In this document: piece by piece, positions 1 through 9,916 of the stretch
Layout: every line of letters begins with the position of its first letter
Position numbering within the stretch: the stretch's first letter is position 1
NCBI RefSeq assembly: GCF_009296165.1
Contig: NZ_VUAZ01000078.1
Coordinates: 1 to 61,641, forward strand
Length of the DNA: 61,641 bases
Direction: 5' to 3'
From: Pseudomonas kitaguniensis
GTDB taxonomy: Bacteria > Pseudomonadota > Gammaproteobacteria > Pseudomonadales > Pseudomonadaceae
Position numbers and translations under genes: made by a program
Notes under the pieces: model-generated
Told to the model about the DNA's origin: nothing
Seen by the model: only the letters and a program-made list of their open reading frames with translations
The model's database searches: none

Positions 1-23
1 GAAAAATACTTATCTGACGCACC

Positions 24-50
24 GCCATCGCGAGCAAGCCCGCTCCCACA
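24..50. repeat. REP half-element at window edge
   Basis: The segment ending in CGAGCAAGCCCGCTCCCACA is one arm of the REP/REPIN family seen at seven other sites in the window. The partner arm would lie to the left, outside the window. Confidence 0.6.
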
Positions 51-120
51 AAAGCGCGTTTGATCCACTTCAACCACTCAGGTCGTCTGCTGTGCCGCGG
101 CGGCACGTCCCCATGTCGGT

Positions 121-930
121 CTAAACGGTTTTAACCCGCTCCGAAGGCCTGCGCACCCCAGCCACAATCTTGTCCACGGCTTTAGTCGCCGCCACCATGC
201 CAAAGGTCGCCGTCACCATCATCACCGCGCCAAACCCACCCGCGCAGTCCAGCTTCACCCCGTCCCCCACAAAGCTCTTCTGCAAACAGATGCTGCCGTC
301 CGGCTTGGGGTAACGCAGTTGCTCGGTCGAAAACACACACGGCACGCTGTAATGCCGCGTCACAGTGCGCGAAAAACCGTAGTCACGGCGCAACGTAGAG
401 CGCACTTTCGACGCCAGCGGGTCGTTGAAGGTGCGGTTCAGATCACACACCTGGATCAACGTCGGGTCGATCTGCCCACCCGCACCGCCGGTGGTAATAA
501 TCTGAATCTTGCGGCGCTTGCACCAGGCAATCAGCGCGGCCTTGGCGTTAACGGCGTCGATGCAGTCGATCACGCAATCGATATTCGGCGTGATGTACTC
601 GGCCATGGTGTCGCGGGTCACAAAATCCGCCACCGCATGCACCGTGCAATCGGGGTTGATGCCGCGCAAGCGCTCAGCCATCACTTCGACCTTGGGCTTG
701 CCCACGGTGCTGTCCAGCGCGTGCAACTGACGGTTGCTGTTACTCACGCAGACATCGTCCAGGTCAAACAGCGAAATCTCGCCCACCCCGCAACGGGCGA
801 TGGCTTCCGCCGCCCAAGAGCCCACGCCGCCGACGCCGACGATCGCCACGTGGGCCGCTTTCAAGCGTTCCAGGCCTTCAATGCCATACAAGCGGGCAAC
901 GCCTGCAAATCGCGGATCTTCTGTGCTCAT
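121..930 (-). CDS. tcdA: tRNA threonylcarbamoyladenosine dehydratase (TcdA/CsdL)
   Basis: This is an E1-like (ThiF/MoeB superfamily) ATP-dependent dehydratase that cyclises N6-threonylcarbamoyladenosine at position 37 of ANN-decoding tRNAs to ct6A, in the cytosol. A Rossmann ATP-binding motif GVGGVGSWAAEAIARCG lies near the N-terminus, followed by the acidic FDLDDV segment and SNSNRQ, which are typical of the family. Length is about 269 aa. I chose the ATG at 930 over the ATG two codons upstream because a GGGGT sequence is better spaced from it. It stands alone and diverges from ndvB. tsaB, which acts earlier in t6A synthesis, is also in this window but 24 kb away. Confidence 0.93.
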   Translation of the reverse strand: MSTEDPRFAGVARLYGIEGLERLKAAHVAIVGVGGVGSWAAEAIARCGVGEISLFDLDDVCVSNSNRQLHALDSTVGKPKVEVMAERLRGINPDCTVHAVADFVTRDTMAEYITPNIDCVIDCIDAVNAKAALIAWCKRRKIQIITTGGAGGQIDPTLIQVCDLNRTFNDPLASKVRSTLRRDYGFSRTVTRHYSVPCVFSTEQLRYPKPDGSICLQKSFVGDGVKLDCAGGFGAVMMVTATFGMVAATKAVDKIVAGVRRPSERVKTV

Positions 931-1148
931 GACCATTACCCCAAAAACCGGCGCGCATTATAGGGCTACGCGGCCACAAGTTTTAAGCTACACGCTACAA
1001 GTTAAGAACTTAGATGAACTTTCGCTGCCCAATGTGCGGTTTTTCCTGGCCTGCTGTACGCTCATGGAAGCGCCGGTGTAGGATGCGCGCCGTTCGGCGC
1101 AGGCCGGCACCTCTTTTCGTTCCACACCCTTTGGAACCCGAAACAGCT

Positions 1149-3740
1149 ATGGCATCGCGTAAATTTGGACTCAACCTGGTGGTGGTGCTGGCAATTGCTG
1201 CGCTGTTCACCGGCTTCTGGGCGCTGATCAACCGCCCGGTTACCACCCCTAACTGGCCTGAGCAGATCTCCGGGTTTTCCTACTCGCCGTTCCAGCAAGG
1301 GCAATACCCGCAGAAAGACCAGTACCCCAGCGACGACCAGATGCGTCAAGACCTTGCGATCATGAGCAAGCTGACGGACAACATCCGTACTTATTCGGTC
1401 GACGGCACCTTGCAAGACATCCCCAAGCTGGCGGAAGAGTTCGGCCTGCGCGTAACGCTGGGGATCTGGATCAGCCCGGACCTTGAACGCAACGAGCGCG
1501 AGATCCAGCGTGCCATCGAACTGGCCAATAGCTCGCGCAGCGTTGTGCGGGTGGTGGTCGGCAACGAAGCGTTGTTCCGTGAAGAAATCACCCCTGAAGC
1601 GCTGATCGTGCTGCTCGACCGGGTGCGCGCCGCCGTGAAAGTGCCGGTGACCACCTCCGAGCAATGGCACATCTGGGAAAAGTACCCACAACTGGCCAAG
1701 CACGTCGACCTGATTGCCGCGCACATCCTGCCGTTCTGGGAATTTATCCCGATGGACAAGGCTGGCCAATACGTACTCGACCGTGCCCGGGATCTGAAAA
1801 AACTTTTCCCGAAAAAGCCGTTGCTGCTGTCGGAAGTTGGCTGGCCGAGTAACGGACGCATGCGCGGTGGTAATGAAACCTCCCCCGCTGACCAGGCCAT
1901 TTACCTGCGCACGCTGGTCAACAAGCTCAACCGCCAGGGTTACAACTACTTCGTGATCGAGGCCTTCGATCAGCCGTGGAAAGTCAGTGACGAAGGCTCG
2001 GCCGGCGCTTATTGGGGCGTGTACAACGCCGCGCGCCAGCAAAAATTCAACTTTGAAGGCCCGGTGGTCGCGATTCCGCAGTGGCGCGTGCTGGCCATCG
2101 GCTCGGTGGTGCTTGCGCTGCTGTCGCTGACCTTGCTGATGATCGACGGCTCGGCCCTGCGCCAGCGTGGCCGTACCTTCCTGACCTTTATCGCGTTCCT
2201 GTGCGGGTCGGTGTTGGTGTGGATCGGCTACGACTACAGCCAGCAATACAGCACCTGGTTCAGCCTCACCGTTGGTTTCTTGCTGGCACTCGGCGCCCTC
2301 GGCGTGTTTATCGTATTGCTGACCGAAGCCCATGAACTGGCGGAAGCGGTGTGGACCCACAAGCGCCGGCGCGAATTCCTGCCGGTGGAAGGCGATTCGC
2401 ACTACCGCCCGAAAGTGTCGATTCATGTGCCGTGCTACAACGAGCCGCCGGAGATGGTCAAACAGACCCTCGACGCCCTGGCCGCCCTCGATTACCCGGA
2501 CTTCGAAGTCCTGATCATCGACAACAACACCAAAGACCCGGCGGTGTGGGAACCGGTGCGCGACTACTGCGAAACCCTCGGCCCGCGCTTCAAGTTCTTC
2601 CACGTCGCGCCGCTGGCCGGTTTCAAGGGCGGCGCGCTGAACTACCTGATTCCGCACACCGCCAAGGACGCCGAAGTGATCGCGGTGATCGACTCGGACT
2701 ACTGCGTGTCGCCGAACTGGCTCAAGCACATGGTGCCGCACTTCGCCGACCCGAAAATCGCCGTGGTGCAGTCGCCGCAGGATTACCGCGACCAGAACGA
2801 AAGCACCTTCAAGAAGCTCTGCTACGCGGAATACAAAGGCTTCTTCCATATCGGCATGGTCACGCGTAACGACCGCGACGCGATTATCCAGCACGGCACC
2901 ATGACCATGACCCGACGCTCGGTGCTCGAAGAACTCGGTTGGGCTGACTGGTGCATCTGCGAAGACGCCGAACTTGGCCTGCGCGTGTTCGAGAAAGGCC
3001 TGTCGGCGGCGTATTACCACGACAGCTACGGCAAGGGCCTGATGCCGGATACCTTTATCGACTTCAAGAAACAGCGTTTCCGCTGGGCCTATGGCGCGAT
3101 TCAGATCATCAAGCGTCACACCGCAAGCCTGCTGCGCGGCAAGGGCACCGAGTTGACCCGTGGCCAGCGCTATCACTTCCTCGCGGGCTGGCTGCCGTGG
3201 GTGGCGGATGGCATGAACATCTTCTTCACCGTCGGCGCCCTGCTGTGGTCGGCGGCAATGATCATCGTGCCCACCCGTGTCGACCCGCCGCTGCTGATTT
3301 TCGCGATTCCGCCGCTGGCGTTGTTCGTGTTCAAGGTGGGCAAGATCATCTTCCTCTACCGTCGTGCGATGGGCGTGAACCTTAAGGACGCGTTCTGCGC
3401 AGCACTGGCCGGGTTGGCGTTGTCGCACACCATCGCGAAAGCGGTGTTGTATGGCTTCTTCACCACCAGTATTCCGTTCTTTCGTACACCTAAAAATGCG
3501 GATAACCACGGCTTCTGGGTCGCGATTTCCGAAGCCCGCGAAGAAATGTTCATCATGCTGCTGTTGTGGGGCGCGGCGCTGGGGATTTACCTGGTGCAAG
3601 GCCTGCCGAGCAATGACATGCGCTTCTGGGTGGTGATGCTGCTGGTGCAATCGCTGCCGTACGTGGCGGCGTTGATCATGGCGTTCCTCTCGTCGCTGCC
3701 AAAACCTGCGGTGAAGGCTCAGCCGGTAACGGCCGTGTAA
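1149..3740 (+). CDS. ndvB: NdvB-type glucan synthase: GH17 transglycosylase fused to GT2 glucosyltransferase
   Basis: This is an inner-membrane enzyme of periplasmic beta-glucan synthesis; in P. aeruginosa ndvB (PA1163) is linked to biofilm-specific antibiotic tolerance. The 863-aa protein has an N-terminal anchor (about residues 5-26). A GH17-like periplasmic domain follows (about 40-310) with catalytic candidates E140 in GNEALF and E229 in SEVGWPSNG. Next come three membrane helices, a cytosolic GT2 domain with IDSDYC, EDAELGLR and the QRFRW motif, and C-terminal membrane helices. The frame is open from 1014, but the ATG at 1149 begins the natural membrane-anchor sequence MASRKFGLNL. Order ndvB-dapE-rlmA matches PAO1. 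A long ORF on the opposite strand is only a shadow of this gene. Confidence 0.9.
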   Translation: MASRKFGLNLVVVLAIAALFTGFWALINRPVTTPNWPEQISGFSYSPFQQGQYPQKDQYPSDDQMRQDLAIMSKLTDNIRTYSVDGTLQDIPKLAEEFGLRVTLGIWISPDLERNEREIQRAIELANSSRSVVRVVVGNEALFREEITPEALIVLLDRVRAAVKVPVTTSEQWHIWEKYPQLAKHVDLIAAHILPFWEFIPMDKAGQYVLDRARDLKKLFPKKPLLLSEVGWPSNGRMRGGNETSPADQAIYLRTLVNKLNRQGYNYFVIEAFDQPWKVSDEGSAGAYWGVYNAARQQKFNFEGPVVAIPQWRVLAIGSVVLALLSLTLLMIDGSALRQRGRTFLTFIAFLCGSVLVWIGYDYSQQYSTWFSLTVGFLLALGALGVFIVLLTEAHELAEAVWTHKRRREFLPVEGDSHYRPKVSIHVPCYNEPPEMVKQTLDALAALDYPDFEVLIIDNNTKDPAVWEPVRDYCETLGPRFKFFHVAPLAGFKGGALNYLIPHTAKDAEVIAVIDSDYCVSPNWLKHMVPHFADPKIAVVQSPQDYRDQNESTFKKLCYAEYKGFFHIGMVTRNDRDAIIQHGTMTMTRRSVLEELGWADWCICEDAELGLRVFEKGLSAAYYHDSYGKGLMPDTFIDFKKQRFRWAYGAIQIIKRHTASLLRGKGTELTRGQRYHFLAGWLPWVADGMNIFFTVGALLWSAAMIIVPTRVDPPLLIFAIPPLALFVFKVGKIIFLYRRAMGVNLKDAFCAALAGLALSHTIAKAVLYGFFTTSIPFFRTPKNADNHGFWVAISEAREEMFIMLLLWGAALGIYLVQGLPSNDMRFWVVMLLVQSLPYVAALIMAFLSSLPKPAVKAQPVTAV

Positions 3741-3757
3741 AAACTTGCGCAATGCAC

Positions 3758-3785
3758 TAAACGGCGGCCTCTGGTCGCCGTTTTG
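3758..3785 (+). terminator. Rho-independent terminator after ndvB
   Basis: AAACGGCG and CGCCGTTTT form a stem around a short loop, beginning 18 bases after the ndvB stop and ending in a T-run. Confidence 0.7.
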
Positions 3786-3832
3786 CTATAAGATAACGGC
3801 CGTTTTGCAAGACTTGGCCTAGCCCTGCTTCC

Positions 3833-3916
3833 TGTGGGAGTGCTTGCTGCGATGGCATCGCCGCGGCGTACCTGCCAGACCGCGGCGTCTGCATCGCAGG
3901 CAAGCCAGCTCCCACA
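3833..3916. repeat. REPIN-like inverted pair of REP arms
   Basis: Arms TGTGGGAGTGCTTGC and GCAAGCCAGCTCCCACA enclose about 50 bases that contain a second GC-rich inverted repeat. It lies between ndvB and dapE and is more diverged than the other copies. Confidence 0.65.
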
Positions 3917-3989
3917 TTGAGTCTGCGCCCATTCAGGTTGTGTATTCCATATTCGTCCTGCGCCCATCACACGCTTCCGGAGTTTCCCC

Positions 3990-5141
3990 ATGACGGCCCA
4001 TGCCGACCTTTCGCCGACCCTTCAACTCGCCATCGACCTGATCCGTCGCCCCTCGGTGACGCCGATCGACGCCGACTGCCAGAAGCTGATGATGCAGCGC
4101 CTGGGCGACGCCGGTTTTGCGCTTGAGCCAATGCGCATCGAAGATGTGGACAACTTCTGGGCCACCCACGGCAAGCACGCTGGCCCGGTGCTGTGCTTTG
4201 CCGGGCACACTGACGTGGTGCCAACCGGACCGGTGCAGGCTTGGCAGAACGACCCGTTCGACGCGCTGATCGACGACAACGGCATGCTCTGCGGGCGTGG
4301 CGCAGCAGACATGAAAGGCAGCCTGGCGGCGATGCTGGTAGCGGCCGAGCGTTTCGTCGGCGACTACCCGGACCACAAGGGCTCGGTGGCCTTCCTGATC
4401 ACCAGCGATGAAGAAGGCCCGGCGCACCACGGCACCAAGGCCGTGATTGAGCGTCTGGCAGCCCGTAAAGAGCGCCTCGACTGGTGCATCGTCGGCGAAC
4501 CGTCGAGTACTGCGCTGGTCGGCGACGTGGTCAAGAACGGTCGTCGCGGCTCGCTCGGCGCTACCCTCACGGTGCGCGGCGTACAAGGCCACGTGGCCTA
4601 CCCGCACCTGGCGAAGAACCCGATTCACCTGGCCGCACCTGCGCTGGCGGAACTCGCCGCCGAGCATTGGGATGACGGCAACACATTCTTCCCGCCGACC
4701 AGTTTCCAGATCTCCAACCTCAACTCCGGCACCGGCGCCACCAACGTGATCCCCGGTGACCTGACAGCAGTGTTCAACTTCCGTTTCTCCACCGAGTCCA
4801 CCGTTGAAGCGCTGCAACAGCGCGTTGCGGCAATCCTCGACAAGCACGGCCTGGACTGGCACGTAGAATGGGCATTGTCGGGCTTGCCGTTCCTCACCGA
4901 ACCGGGCGCGCTGCTGGATGCGGTGTCGGCGAGCATCAAAGCGATCACCGGCCGTGACACCAAAGCCTCCACCAGCGGCGGCACGTCGGATGGGCGTTTC
5001 ATTGCCACCCTCGGCACCCAAGTGGTGGAGCTGGGCCCGGTCAACGCGACGATTCACCAGGTTAACGAACGCATCCTGGCCAGCGACCTCGATGTGCTCA
5101 CCGAAATCTATTACCAGACCCTGATCAAGTTGCTCGCCTGA
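3990..5141 (+). CDS. dapE: Succinyl-diaminopimelate desuccinylase
   Basis: DapE is a dinuclear zinc M20 peptidase-family hydrolase that removes succinate from N-succinyl-LL-diaminopimelate in lysine and peptidoglycan-precursor synthesis. The 383-aa protein shows H73 and D75 in [12 protein letters not shown], the bridging D107 in GRGAADMKG, the E141-E142 pair in [11 protein letters not shown] and the late [11 protein letters not shown] signature. Length and motifs are normal. Its stop overlaps the rlmA start by one base (TGATG), so the two are probably translationally coupled. It shares a direction with ndvB but is separated from it by a terminator and a REPIN. Confidence 0.96.
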   Translation: MTAHADLSPTLQLAIDLIRRPSVTPIDADCQKLMMQRLGDAGFALEPMRIEDVDNFWATHGKHAGPVLCFAGHTDVVPTGPVQAWQNDPFDALIDDNGMLCGRGAADMKGSLAAMLVAAERFVGDYPDHKGSVAFLITSDEEGPAHHGTKAVIERLAARKERLDWCIVGEPSSTALVGDVVKNGRRGSLGATLTVRGVQGHVAYPHLAKNPIHLAAPALAELAAEHWDDGNTFFPPTSFQISNLNSGTGATNVIPGDLTAVFNFRFSTESTVEALQQRVAAILDKHGLDWHVEWALSGLPFLTEPGALLDAVSASIKAITGRDTKASTSGGTSDGRFIATLGTQVVELGPVNATIHQVNERILASDLDVLTEIYYQTLIKLLA

Positions 5142-5950
5142 TGCTCGCTTGCCCTCTTTGCAGTGCCCCCCTCAACGCCGTCGAGAATGGCGTCGTTTGC
5201 CCGGCCGGGCACCGTTTCGACCGGGCCCGCCAGGGCTACCTGAACCTGTTACCGGTGCAGCACAAAAACAGCCGCGACCCAGGCGATAACCTCGCGATGG
5301 TCGAGGCGCGCCGCGACTTCCTCAACGCCGGGCACTACGCGCCTGTGGCCAAGCGCCTGGCCGAGCTGGCCGCCGAGCGCGCGCCGCAACGCTGGGTAGA
5401 CATCGGTTGCGGCGAGGGCTATTACACCGCGCAAATTGCCGATGCCCTGCGCCACGCCGACGGCTATGCGCTGGACATCTCCAAAGAAGCGGTCAAGCGC
5501 GCGTGCAAACGCAACCCGGTGCTGACCTGGTTGATCGCCAGTATGGCGCGTGTACCGCTGGCCGATGCGAGCTGCCAGTTCCTCGCCAGTGTGTTCAGCC
5601 CGCTGGACTGGGATGAGGCCAAACGCCTGCTCAGCCCCGGCGGCGGCTTGATGAAGGTCGGCCCCACCGCCGGCCACCTGATGCAATTGCGCGAGCGCCT
5701 GTACGACGAAGTGCGCGAGTACACCGACGACAAGCACTTGGCGCTGGTGCCGGACGGCATGAGCCTGGCGCACAGCGAAACCCTTGAGTTCACGCTGAGC
5801 CTGGCTGAACCCAAAGACCGCGCCAACCTGCTGGCCATGACGCCCCACGGCTGGCGTGCCAGCGCCGAACGGCGTAACGAGGTGATTGAAGCGGCCGAGC
5901 CGCTGCAGGTCACGGTGTCGATGCGCTACGATTATTTCGTGCTTCAATAA
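5141..5950 (+). CDS. rlmA: 23S rRNA (guanine-745-N1)-methyltransferase
   Basis: RlmA (RrmA) methylates G745 in helix 35 of 23S rRNA using S-adenosylmethionine. The 269-aa protein begins with a zinc-binding module (C4, C7, C20, H24) and the RFDRARQGYLNLL segment characteristic of the family, followed by a Rossmann methyltransferase domain with the SAM motif WVDIGCGEGYY. It overlaps dapE by one base. Order dapE-rlmA is conserved in Pseudomonas. In some bacteria the same fold acts at G748 (RlmA-II); I keep the G745 assignment for a gammaproteobacterium. Confidence 0.92.
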   Translation: MLACPLCSAPLNAVENGVVCPAGHRFDRARQGYLNLLPVQHKNSRDPGDNLAMVEARRDFLNAGHYAPVAKRLAELAAERAPQRWVDIGCGEGYYTAQIADALRHADGYALDISKEAVKRACKRNPVLTWLIASMARVPLADASCQFLASVFSPLDWDEAKRLLSPGGGLMKVGPTAGHLMQLRERLYDEVREYTDDKHLALVPDGMSLAHSETLEFTLSLAEPKDRANLLAMTPHGWRASAERRNEVIEAAEPLQVTVSMRYDYFVLQ

Positions 5951-6004
5951 CCGACTTTTATGCATCCGCGAATGGATTTTCGAATCCCGCAACGAGGAAC
6001 ATCC

Positions 6005-6382
6005 ATGCGCCAACCTGATATTGAGATTTACCTGAAAGACGCCGACGTCGACTACAAGGCCATCGCCGCCTGGCTGGGCGCCGCCCTGGGCCCGTGCACC
6101 GACTGGGTCCAGCGAGGCCAGACCTACAAGTGCAAGGCCGGCAGCGTGCCGGTGACCTGGCTGCCTAAAGCCGTGGGCAAATGGAACAGCCTGTACCTGG
6201 AAAGCGACCAGACCCCATGGGACGACGACATCGCCTGCGCCCGCGCCGCGTTTGCCGCGCTGAACGTCGAAGTGCGTTGCGCACCGGGCAGCTGGGTTGA
6301 GGAGGAAGGCGAAGAAAGTGCCGACACCTGGATTCGCATCAGCGCAGACGGTGAAGAGCAGATCACCTGGAAAACGGCTTAA
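6005..6382 (+). CDS. Conserved hypothetical protein (PA1160-like)
   Basis: This is a 125-aa acidic soluble protein with no signal peptide or membrane segment. I recognise it only by position: the small gene between rlmA and the cold-shock gene, as in PAO1 (PA1160). It is rich in Trp (WLGAALG, DWVQRG, TWLPKAVGKWNSLYL) and the C-terminal third carries an EEEGEES run. The ATG at 6005 was preferred over upstream in-frame starts because AACGAGGAAC lies just before it. No function can be assigned. Confidence 0.75.
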   Translation: MRQPDIEIYLKDADVDYKAIAAWLGAALGPCTDWVQRGQTYKCKAGSVPVTWLPKAVGKWNSLYLESDQTPWDDDIACARAAFAALNVEVRCAPGSWVEEEGEESADTWIRISADGEEQITWKTA

Positions 6383-6407
6383 ACCAGGATCGTGAACCCA
6401 ATCAAAA

Positions 6408-6496
6408 TGTGGGAGGGGGCTTGCTCCCGATGGCTGAGTATCAGTCACTCCAGGTGTTGACTGACACACCGCTATCGGGAGCAAGCCCCTCCCACA
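6408..6496. repeat. REPIN-like element
   Basis: TGTGGGAGGGGGCTTGCTCC and its near-perfect inverse GGAGCAAGCCCCTCCCACA enclose a spacer with GATGG...CTATCG inner edges. It belongs to the GAGGGGGCTTGCTCCCGA subclass shared with the copy at 61344. It lies between convergent genes. Confidence 0.85.
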
Positions 6497-6514
6497 GGGG
6501 TTCAGTGGTGAGCT

Positions 6515-6724
6515 TTACAGCCCGACCACATCCTCGGCCTGTAACCCCTTCTCGCCGGTTACCACGGCGTACTCCACCTGCTGGCCTTCGGCCAACGAAC
6601 GGTGGCCATCACCGCGAATGGCGCGGTAGTGCACAAACACATCCTTGCCGTCTTCGCGTTGAATAAACCCATAGCCTTTTGCATCGTTGAACCACTTCAC
6701 ATTGCCGATTTCGCGCGTTGCCAT
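6515..6724 (-). CDS. Cold-shock domain protein (CspA family)
   Basis: This 69-aa single cold-shock-domain protein should bind single-stranded RNA or DNA and act as an RNA chaperone. RNP1 (KGYGFIQ) and RNP2 (DVFVHY) are both present after the usual [11 protein letters not shown] opening. The basic segment [15 protein letters not shown] replaces the more common sequence of the loop after RNP2. It is divergent from plsB. It corresponds by position to PA1159 in PAO1; the paralogue symbol cannot be fixed from sequence alone. Confidence 0.92.
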   Translation of the reverse strand: MATREIGNVKWFNDAKGYGFIQREDGKDVFVHYRAIRGDGHRSLAEGQQVEYAVVTGEKGLQAEDVVGL

Positions 6725-6904
6725 TTTTTTACTCCCACATGCTTTTTATTGTTGAGTCGCTCGCATTGAACTGCCGAGTATAAGACAGGCTCAAAAACCA
6801 TCAACTCAAGTTTATATCGCCGCTTTTTTGCCGATTTTCGGCGAATACGGCACACTACCCGCCCGAGCGCCTGCTCGGTTTTTTCCACTTCAAGCAGCAC
6901 GCCT

Positions 6905-9424
6905 ATGACCCGCTCTCCGTTCCGCCGTCTGGTGTTTGGCACCTTGCGCCGACTGTTGTACCTCTGGGTTCGGTCGGAGACCATCAACCAGTCGTCCCTC
7001 ACCCTTAACCTGGACCGCAGCCGGCCGGTGTTTTATGTGCTGCAATCACCCTCCCTCAGCGAATTGTCGGTGGTCGATAAAGAGTGCACCAAGGCCGGCC
7101 TGCCGCGCCCGGTGTTGCCGGTATCGGTGGGCCCGCTGATGGAACCTGCGGCGTTCTTTTACCTCACGCCCGAGCCGGACTGGCTAGGCCGCCAAGACAA
7201 GCGCGGCGCGCCGCCAACCCTGACCCGCCTGGTCAACACCCTGACCGAGCACGCCGAAGAGAATGCACAAATCATTCCCGTCAGCGTGTTCTGGGGGCAG
7301 TCGCCCGAAAGCGAGTCCAGCCCGTGGAAACTGCTGTTTGCCGACAGCTGGGCCGTGACCGGGCGCCTGCGCCGGTTGCTGAGCATTCTGATTTTGGGTC
7401 GCAAGACCCGCGTGCAATTCTCCGCGCCTATCAACCTGCGTGAATTGATCGAGCACAATAAAGGTCACGAACGGACAGTGCGCATGGCCCAACGCATCCT
7501 TCGTGTGCACTTTCGTAACCTGAAGACCGCAGTGATCGGCCCCGACCTGTCGCACCGCCGTAACCTGGTGAAAGGCTTGGTCAACATGCCGCTGGTGCGC
7601 CAGGCCATCCTGGAAGAGGCCGAGCGCCAGAAAATCACCCCGGAAAAAGCCAAGGCCCAGGCCCTGCGCTACGGCAACGAGATCGCCTCGGACTACACCT
7701 ACACCGCGATCCGTTTCCTTGAAGTGGTGCTGAGCTGGTTCTGGAACAAAATCTACGACGGCATCAAGGTCAACAACATCGAAGGCGTGCAACAGGTTGC
7801 CCAGGGTTACGAGGTGATTTACGTGCCTTGCCACCGCAGCCATATCGACTACCTGCTGCTGTCCTATTTACTCTTCAAAAACGGCCTGACGCCGCCGCAT
7901 ATCGCCGCCGGCATCAACCTGAACATGCCGGTGATCGGCAGCCTGCTGCGCCGTGGCGGTGCGTTTTTCATGCGCCGCACCTTCAAGGGCAACCCGCTGT
8001 ACACCTCGGTGTTCAACGAATACCTGCACACCCTGTTCACCAAGGGCTTCCCGGTGGAGTACTTCGTCGAAGGCGGGCGCTCACGCACCGGGCGCATGCT
8101 GCAACCCAAAACCGGGATGCTGGCGATCACCTTGCGCAGTTTCTTGCGCTCATCGCGCATGCCGATCGTCTTCGTGCCGGTGTACATCGGCTACGAACGC
8201 GTTCTGGAAGGCCGTACTTACCTCGGCGAGCTGCGCGGCGCGAGCAAGAAGAAAGAGTCGATCTTCGATATTTTCAAAGTGGTCGGCGCGCTCAAGCAGC
8301 GCTTTGGCCAAGTCGCGGTCAACTTCGGCGAGCCGATCAAGCTGGCCGAGTTTCTTGATGCCGAGCAGCCCGATTGGCGCACCCAAGAGCTTGGCCCGAA
8401 CTATAAACCTGCGTGGCTCAACCAAACCACGCATCGGCTCAGCGAGCAGGTGGCGCGCCACCTGAACGAAGCCGCCGCAGTGAACCCGGTTAACCTGGTG
8501 GCCCTGGCGCTGCTCTCCACCACGCGGCTGGCGCTGGATGAACAGGCCATGGCGCGCCAGTTGGACCTGTACCTGGCGCTGCTGCGCCGCGTGCCGTACT
8601 CGCCGCATACCACCTTGCCGGAAGGCGACGGCCTGGCGCTGATCAAACACGTCAAGGACATGGACCTGCTGTCGGAACAGAGCGACGCGTTGGGCAAGAT
8701 TCTGTACCTGGACGAGCAAAACGCCGTCCTGATGACCTACTACCGCAACAACGTGCTACACATCTTCGCCCTGCCCGCGTTGCTCGCGAGCTTCTTCCAA
8801 AGCAGCTCGCGGATGAGCCGCGAACAGATCCTGCGCTATACCCACGCGCTGTACCCGTACCTGCAATCGGAGCTGTTTATCCGCTGGTCGCTGGAGGCGT
8901 TGGACGCAGTGGTCGACCAATGGCTGGAGGCTTTCGTCGAACAAGGCCTGCTGCGCTTCGAAAACCAGGTGTACCTGCGCCCGGCCCCGAGTTCACGGCA
9001 CTTTGTGCTGCTGACGCTGCTGTCCAAAAGCATCGCCCAGACCCTGCAACGTTTTTACATGGCGATCTCGCTGCTGCTCAACAGCGGCCGCAACAGCATC
9101 AGCGCCGAAGAGCTGGAAGACCTGTGCACGATCATGGCCCAGCGCCTGTCGATCCTGCATGGCCTGAATGCCCCGGAGTTCTTCGACAAAAGCCTTTTCC
9201 GACATTTTATTCAGACGTTGCTGGAGCAAGATGTGCTGCGCCGCGACGAAGCGGGCAAGTTGAGCTATCACGACATGCTTGGCGAACTGGCTGAAGGTGC
9301 GGCAAAACGCGTGCTGCCGGCGGATATTCGCTTGTCGATCCGCCAAGTCGCCTTGCACCGCGTCGACGGCGCGGTCGAGGCGCCGGTCGAACCTGAGCCG
9401 CTCACCTTGCAAGAAAGCCGCTAG
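6905..9424 (+). CDS. plsB: Glycerol-3-phosphate 1-O-acyltransferase
   Basis: PlsB transfers an acyl chain from acyl-ACP or acyl-CoA to sn-1 of glycerol-3-phosphate, the first step of phospholipid synthesis, at the inner membrane. The 839-aa length is typical of the large proteobacterial form. The acyltransferase block carries the HX4D motif in [11 protein letters not shown] (about residues 309-314), the FMRRTFKGN block, the glycerophosphate-binding [11 protein letters not shown] block and the [11 protein letters not shown] block. The ATG at 6905 follows an AAGCAGCACGCC leader. Two small envelope-protein genes follow in the same direction, as in PAO1 (PA3673 to PA3675). Confidence 0.96.
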   Translation: MTRSPFRRLVFGTLRRLLYLWVRSETINQSSLTLNLDRSRPVFYVLQSPSLSELSVVDKECTKAGLPRPVLPVSVGPLMEPAAFFYLTPEPDWLGRQDKRGAPPTLTRLVNTLTEHAEENAQIIPVSVFWGQSPESESSPWKLLFADSWAVTGRLRRLLSILILGRKTRVQFSAPINLRELIEHNKGHERTVRMAQRILRVHFRNLKTAVIGPDLSHRRNLVKGLVNMPLVRQAILEEAERQKITPEKAKAQALRYGNEIASDYTYTAIRFLEVVLSWFWNKIYDGIKVNNIEGVQQVAQGYEVIYVPCHRSHIDYLLLSYLLFKNGLTPPHIAAGINLNMPVIGSLLRRGGAFFMRRTFKGNPLYTSVFNEYLHTLFTKGFPVEYFVEGGRSRTGRMLQPKTGMLAITLRSFLRSSRMPIVFVPVYIGYERVLEGRTYLGELRGASKKKESIFDIFKVVGALKQRFGQVAVNFGEPIKLAEFLDAEQPDWRTQELGPNYKPAWLNQTTHRLSEQVARHLNEAAAVNPVNLVALALLSTTRLALDEQAMARQLDLYLALLRRVPYSPHTTLPEGDGLALIKHVKDMDLLSEQSDALGKILYLDEQNAVLMTYYRNNVLHIFALPALLASFFQSSSRMSREQILRYTHALYPYLQSELFIRWSLEALDAVVDQWLEAFVEQGLLRFENQVYLRPAPSSRHFVLLTLLSKSIAQTLQRFYMAISLLLNSGRNSISAEELEDLCTIMAQRLSILHGLNAPEFFDKSLFRHFIQTLLEQDVLRRDEAGKLSYHDMLGELAEGAAKRVLPADIRLSIRQVALHRVDGAVEAPVEPEPLTLQESR

Positions 9425-9475
9425 ATTTAACGAGGCGCCGGGTAAATTCCGGCGCCGCTGAAAAGGAGCCGCACG

Positions 9476-9877
9476 TTGAAAAAAATCATTCTATTGGGCC
9501 TGACCGCCCTGCTCGGAGCCTGCCAATCGATGACGCCTGCGCCCAAGGGCAACCTCGATGGCGAAGTGTTTTACCTGCAACGCAGTGCGCTGCCGCCCGA
9601 CGCCACGTTGAGTGTCAGCTTGCTGGATGTGTCGCTGATGGACGCCCCAGCCATGACCCTGGCGCAACAAAACGGCCCGATCAAAGGGCAGGTGCCACTG
9701 GCGTTTCACCTGCGCTACGACCCCGCTCAGGTCAAGCCGGGCCACACGTACTCGGTGAGCGCTCGCATCGAACGGGACGGCAAGCTACTGTTTGTCACCA
9801 CCGAACGGCACACCGTGCAACTCAACGGCCAAGACCCTCAACCGCTGCGCGTGCGGGTTGATCCGGTCGCCCACTGA
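9476..9877 (+). CDS. YbaY-family lipoprotein
   Basis: This 133-aa protein starts with a lipoprotein signal peptide; the lipobox LLGAC puts the lipidated cysteine at residue 16. The remainder (GEVFYLQRSALPPDATLSVSLLDVS, ending in HTVQLNGQDPQPLRVRV when read through) matches the YbaY/YscW-like beta-sandwich family of unknown function. The start codon is TTG at 9476, chosen because AGGAG sits seven bases upstream and it opens the signal peptide directly. A GC-rich hairpin (GGCGCCGG/CCGGCGCC) lies between plsB and this gene. Confidence 0.85.
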   Translation: MKKIILLGLTALLGACQSMTPAPKGNLDGEVFYLQRSALPPDATLSVSLLDVSLMDAPAMTLAQQNGPIKGQVPLAFHLRYDPAQVKPGHTYSVSARIERDGKLLFVTTERHTVQLNGQDPQPLRVRVDPVAH

Positions 9878-9916
9878 TGTTCTCCAGACCACACGTCAGA
9901 TCAAAAGGAAGCGCTC

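Noticed and set aside
1062..3752. Long open frame (896 codons) on the minus strand opposite ndvB
   Set aside because: It mirrors a GC-rich real gene with clear GH17 and GT2 motifs; its translation is low-complexity, His/Arg-rich and matches no family.
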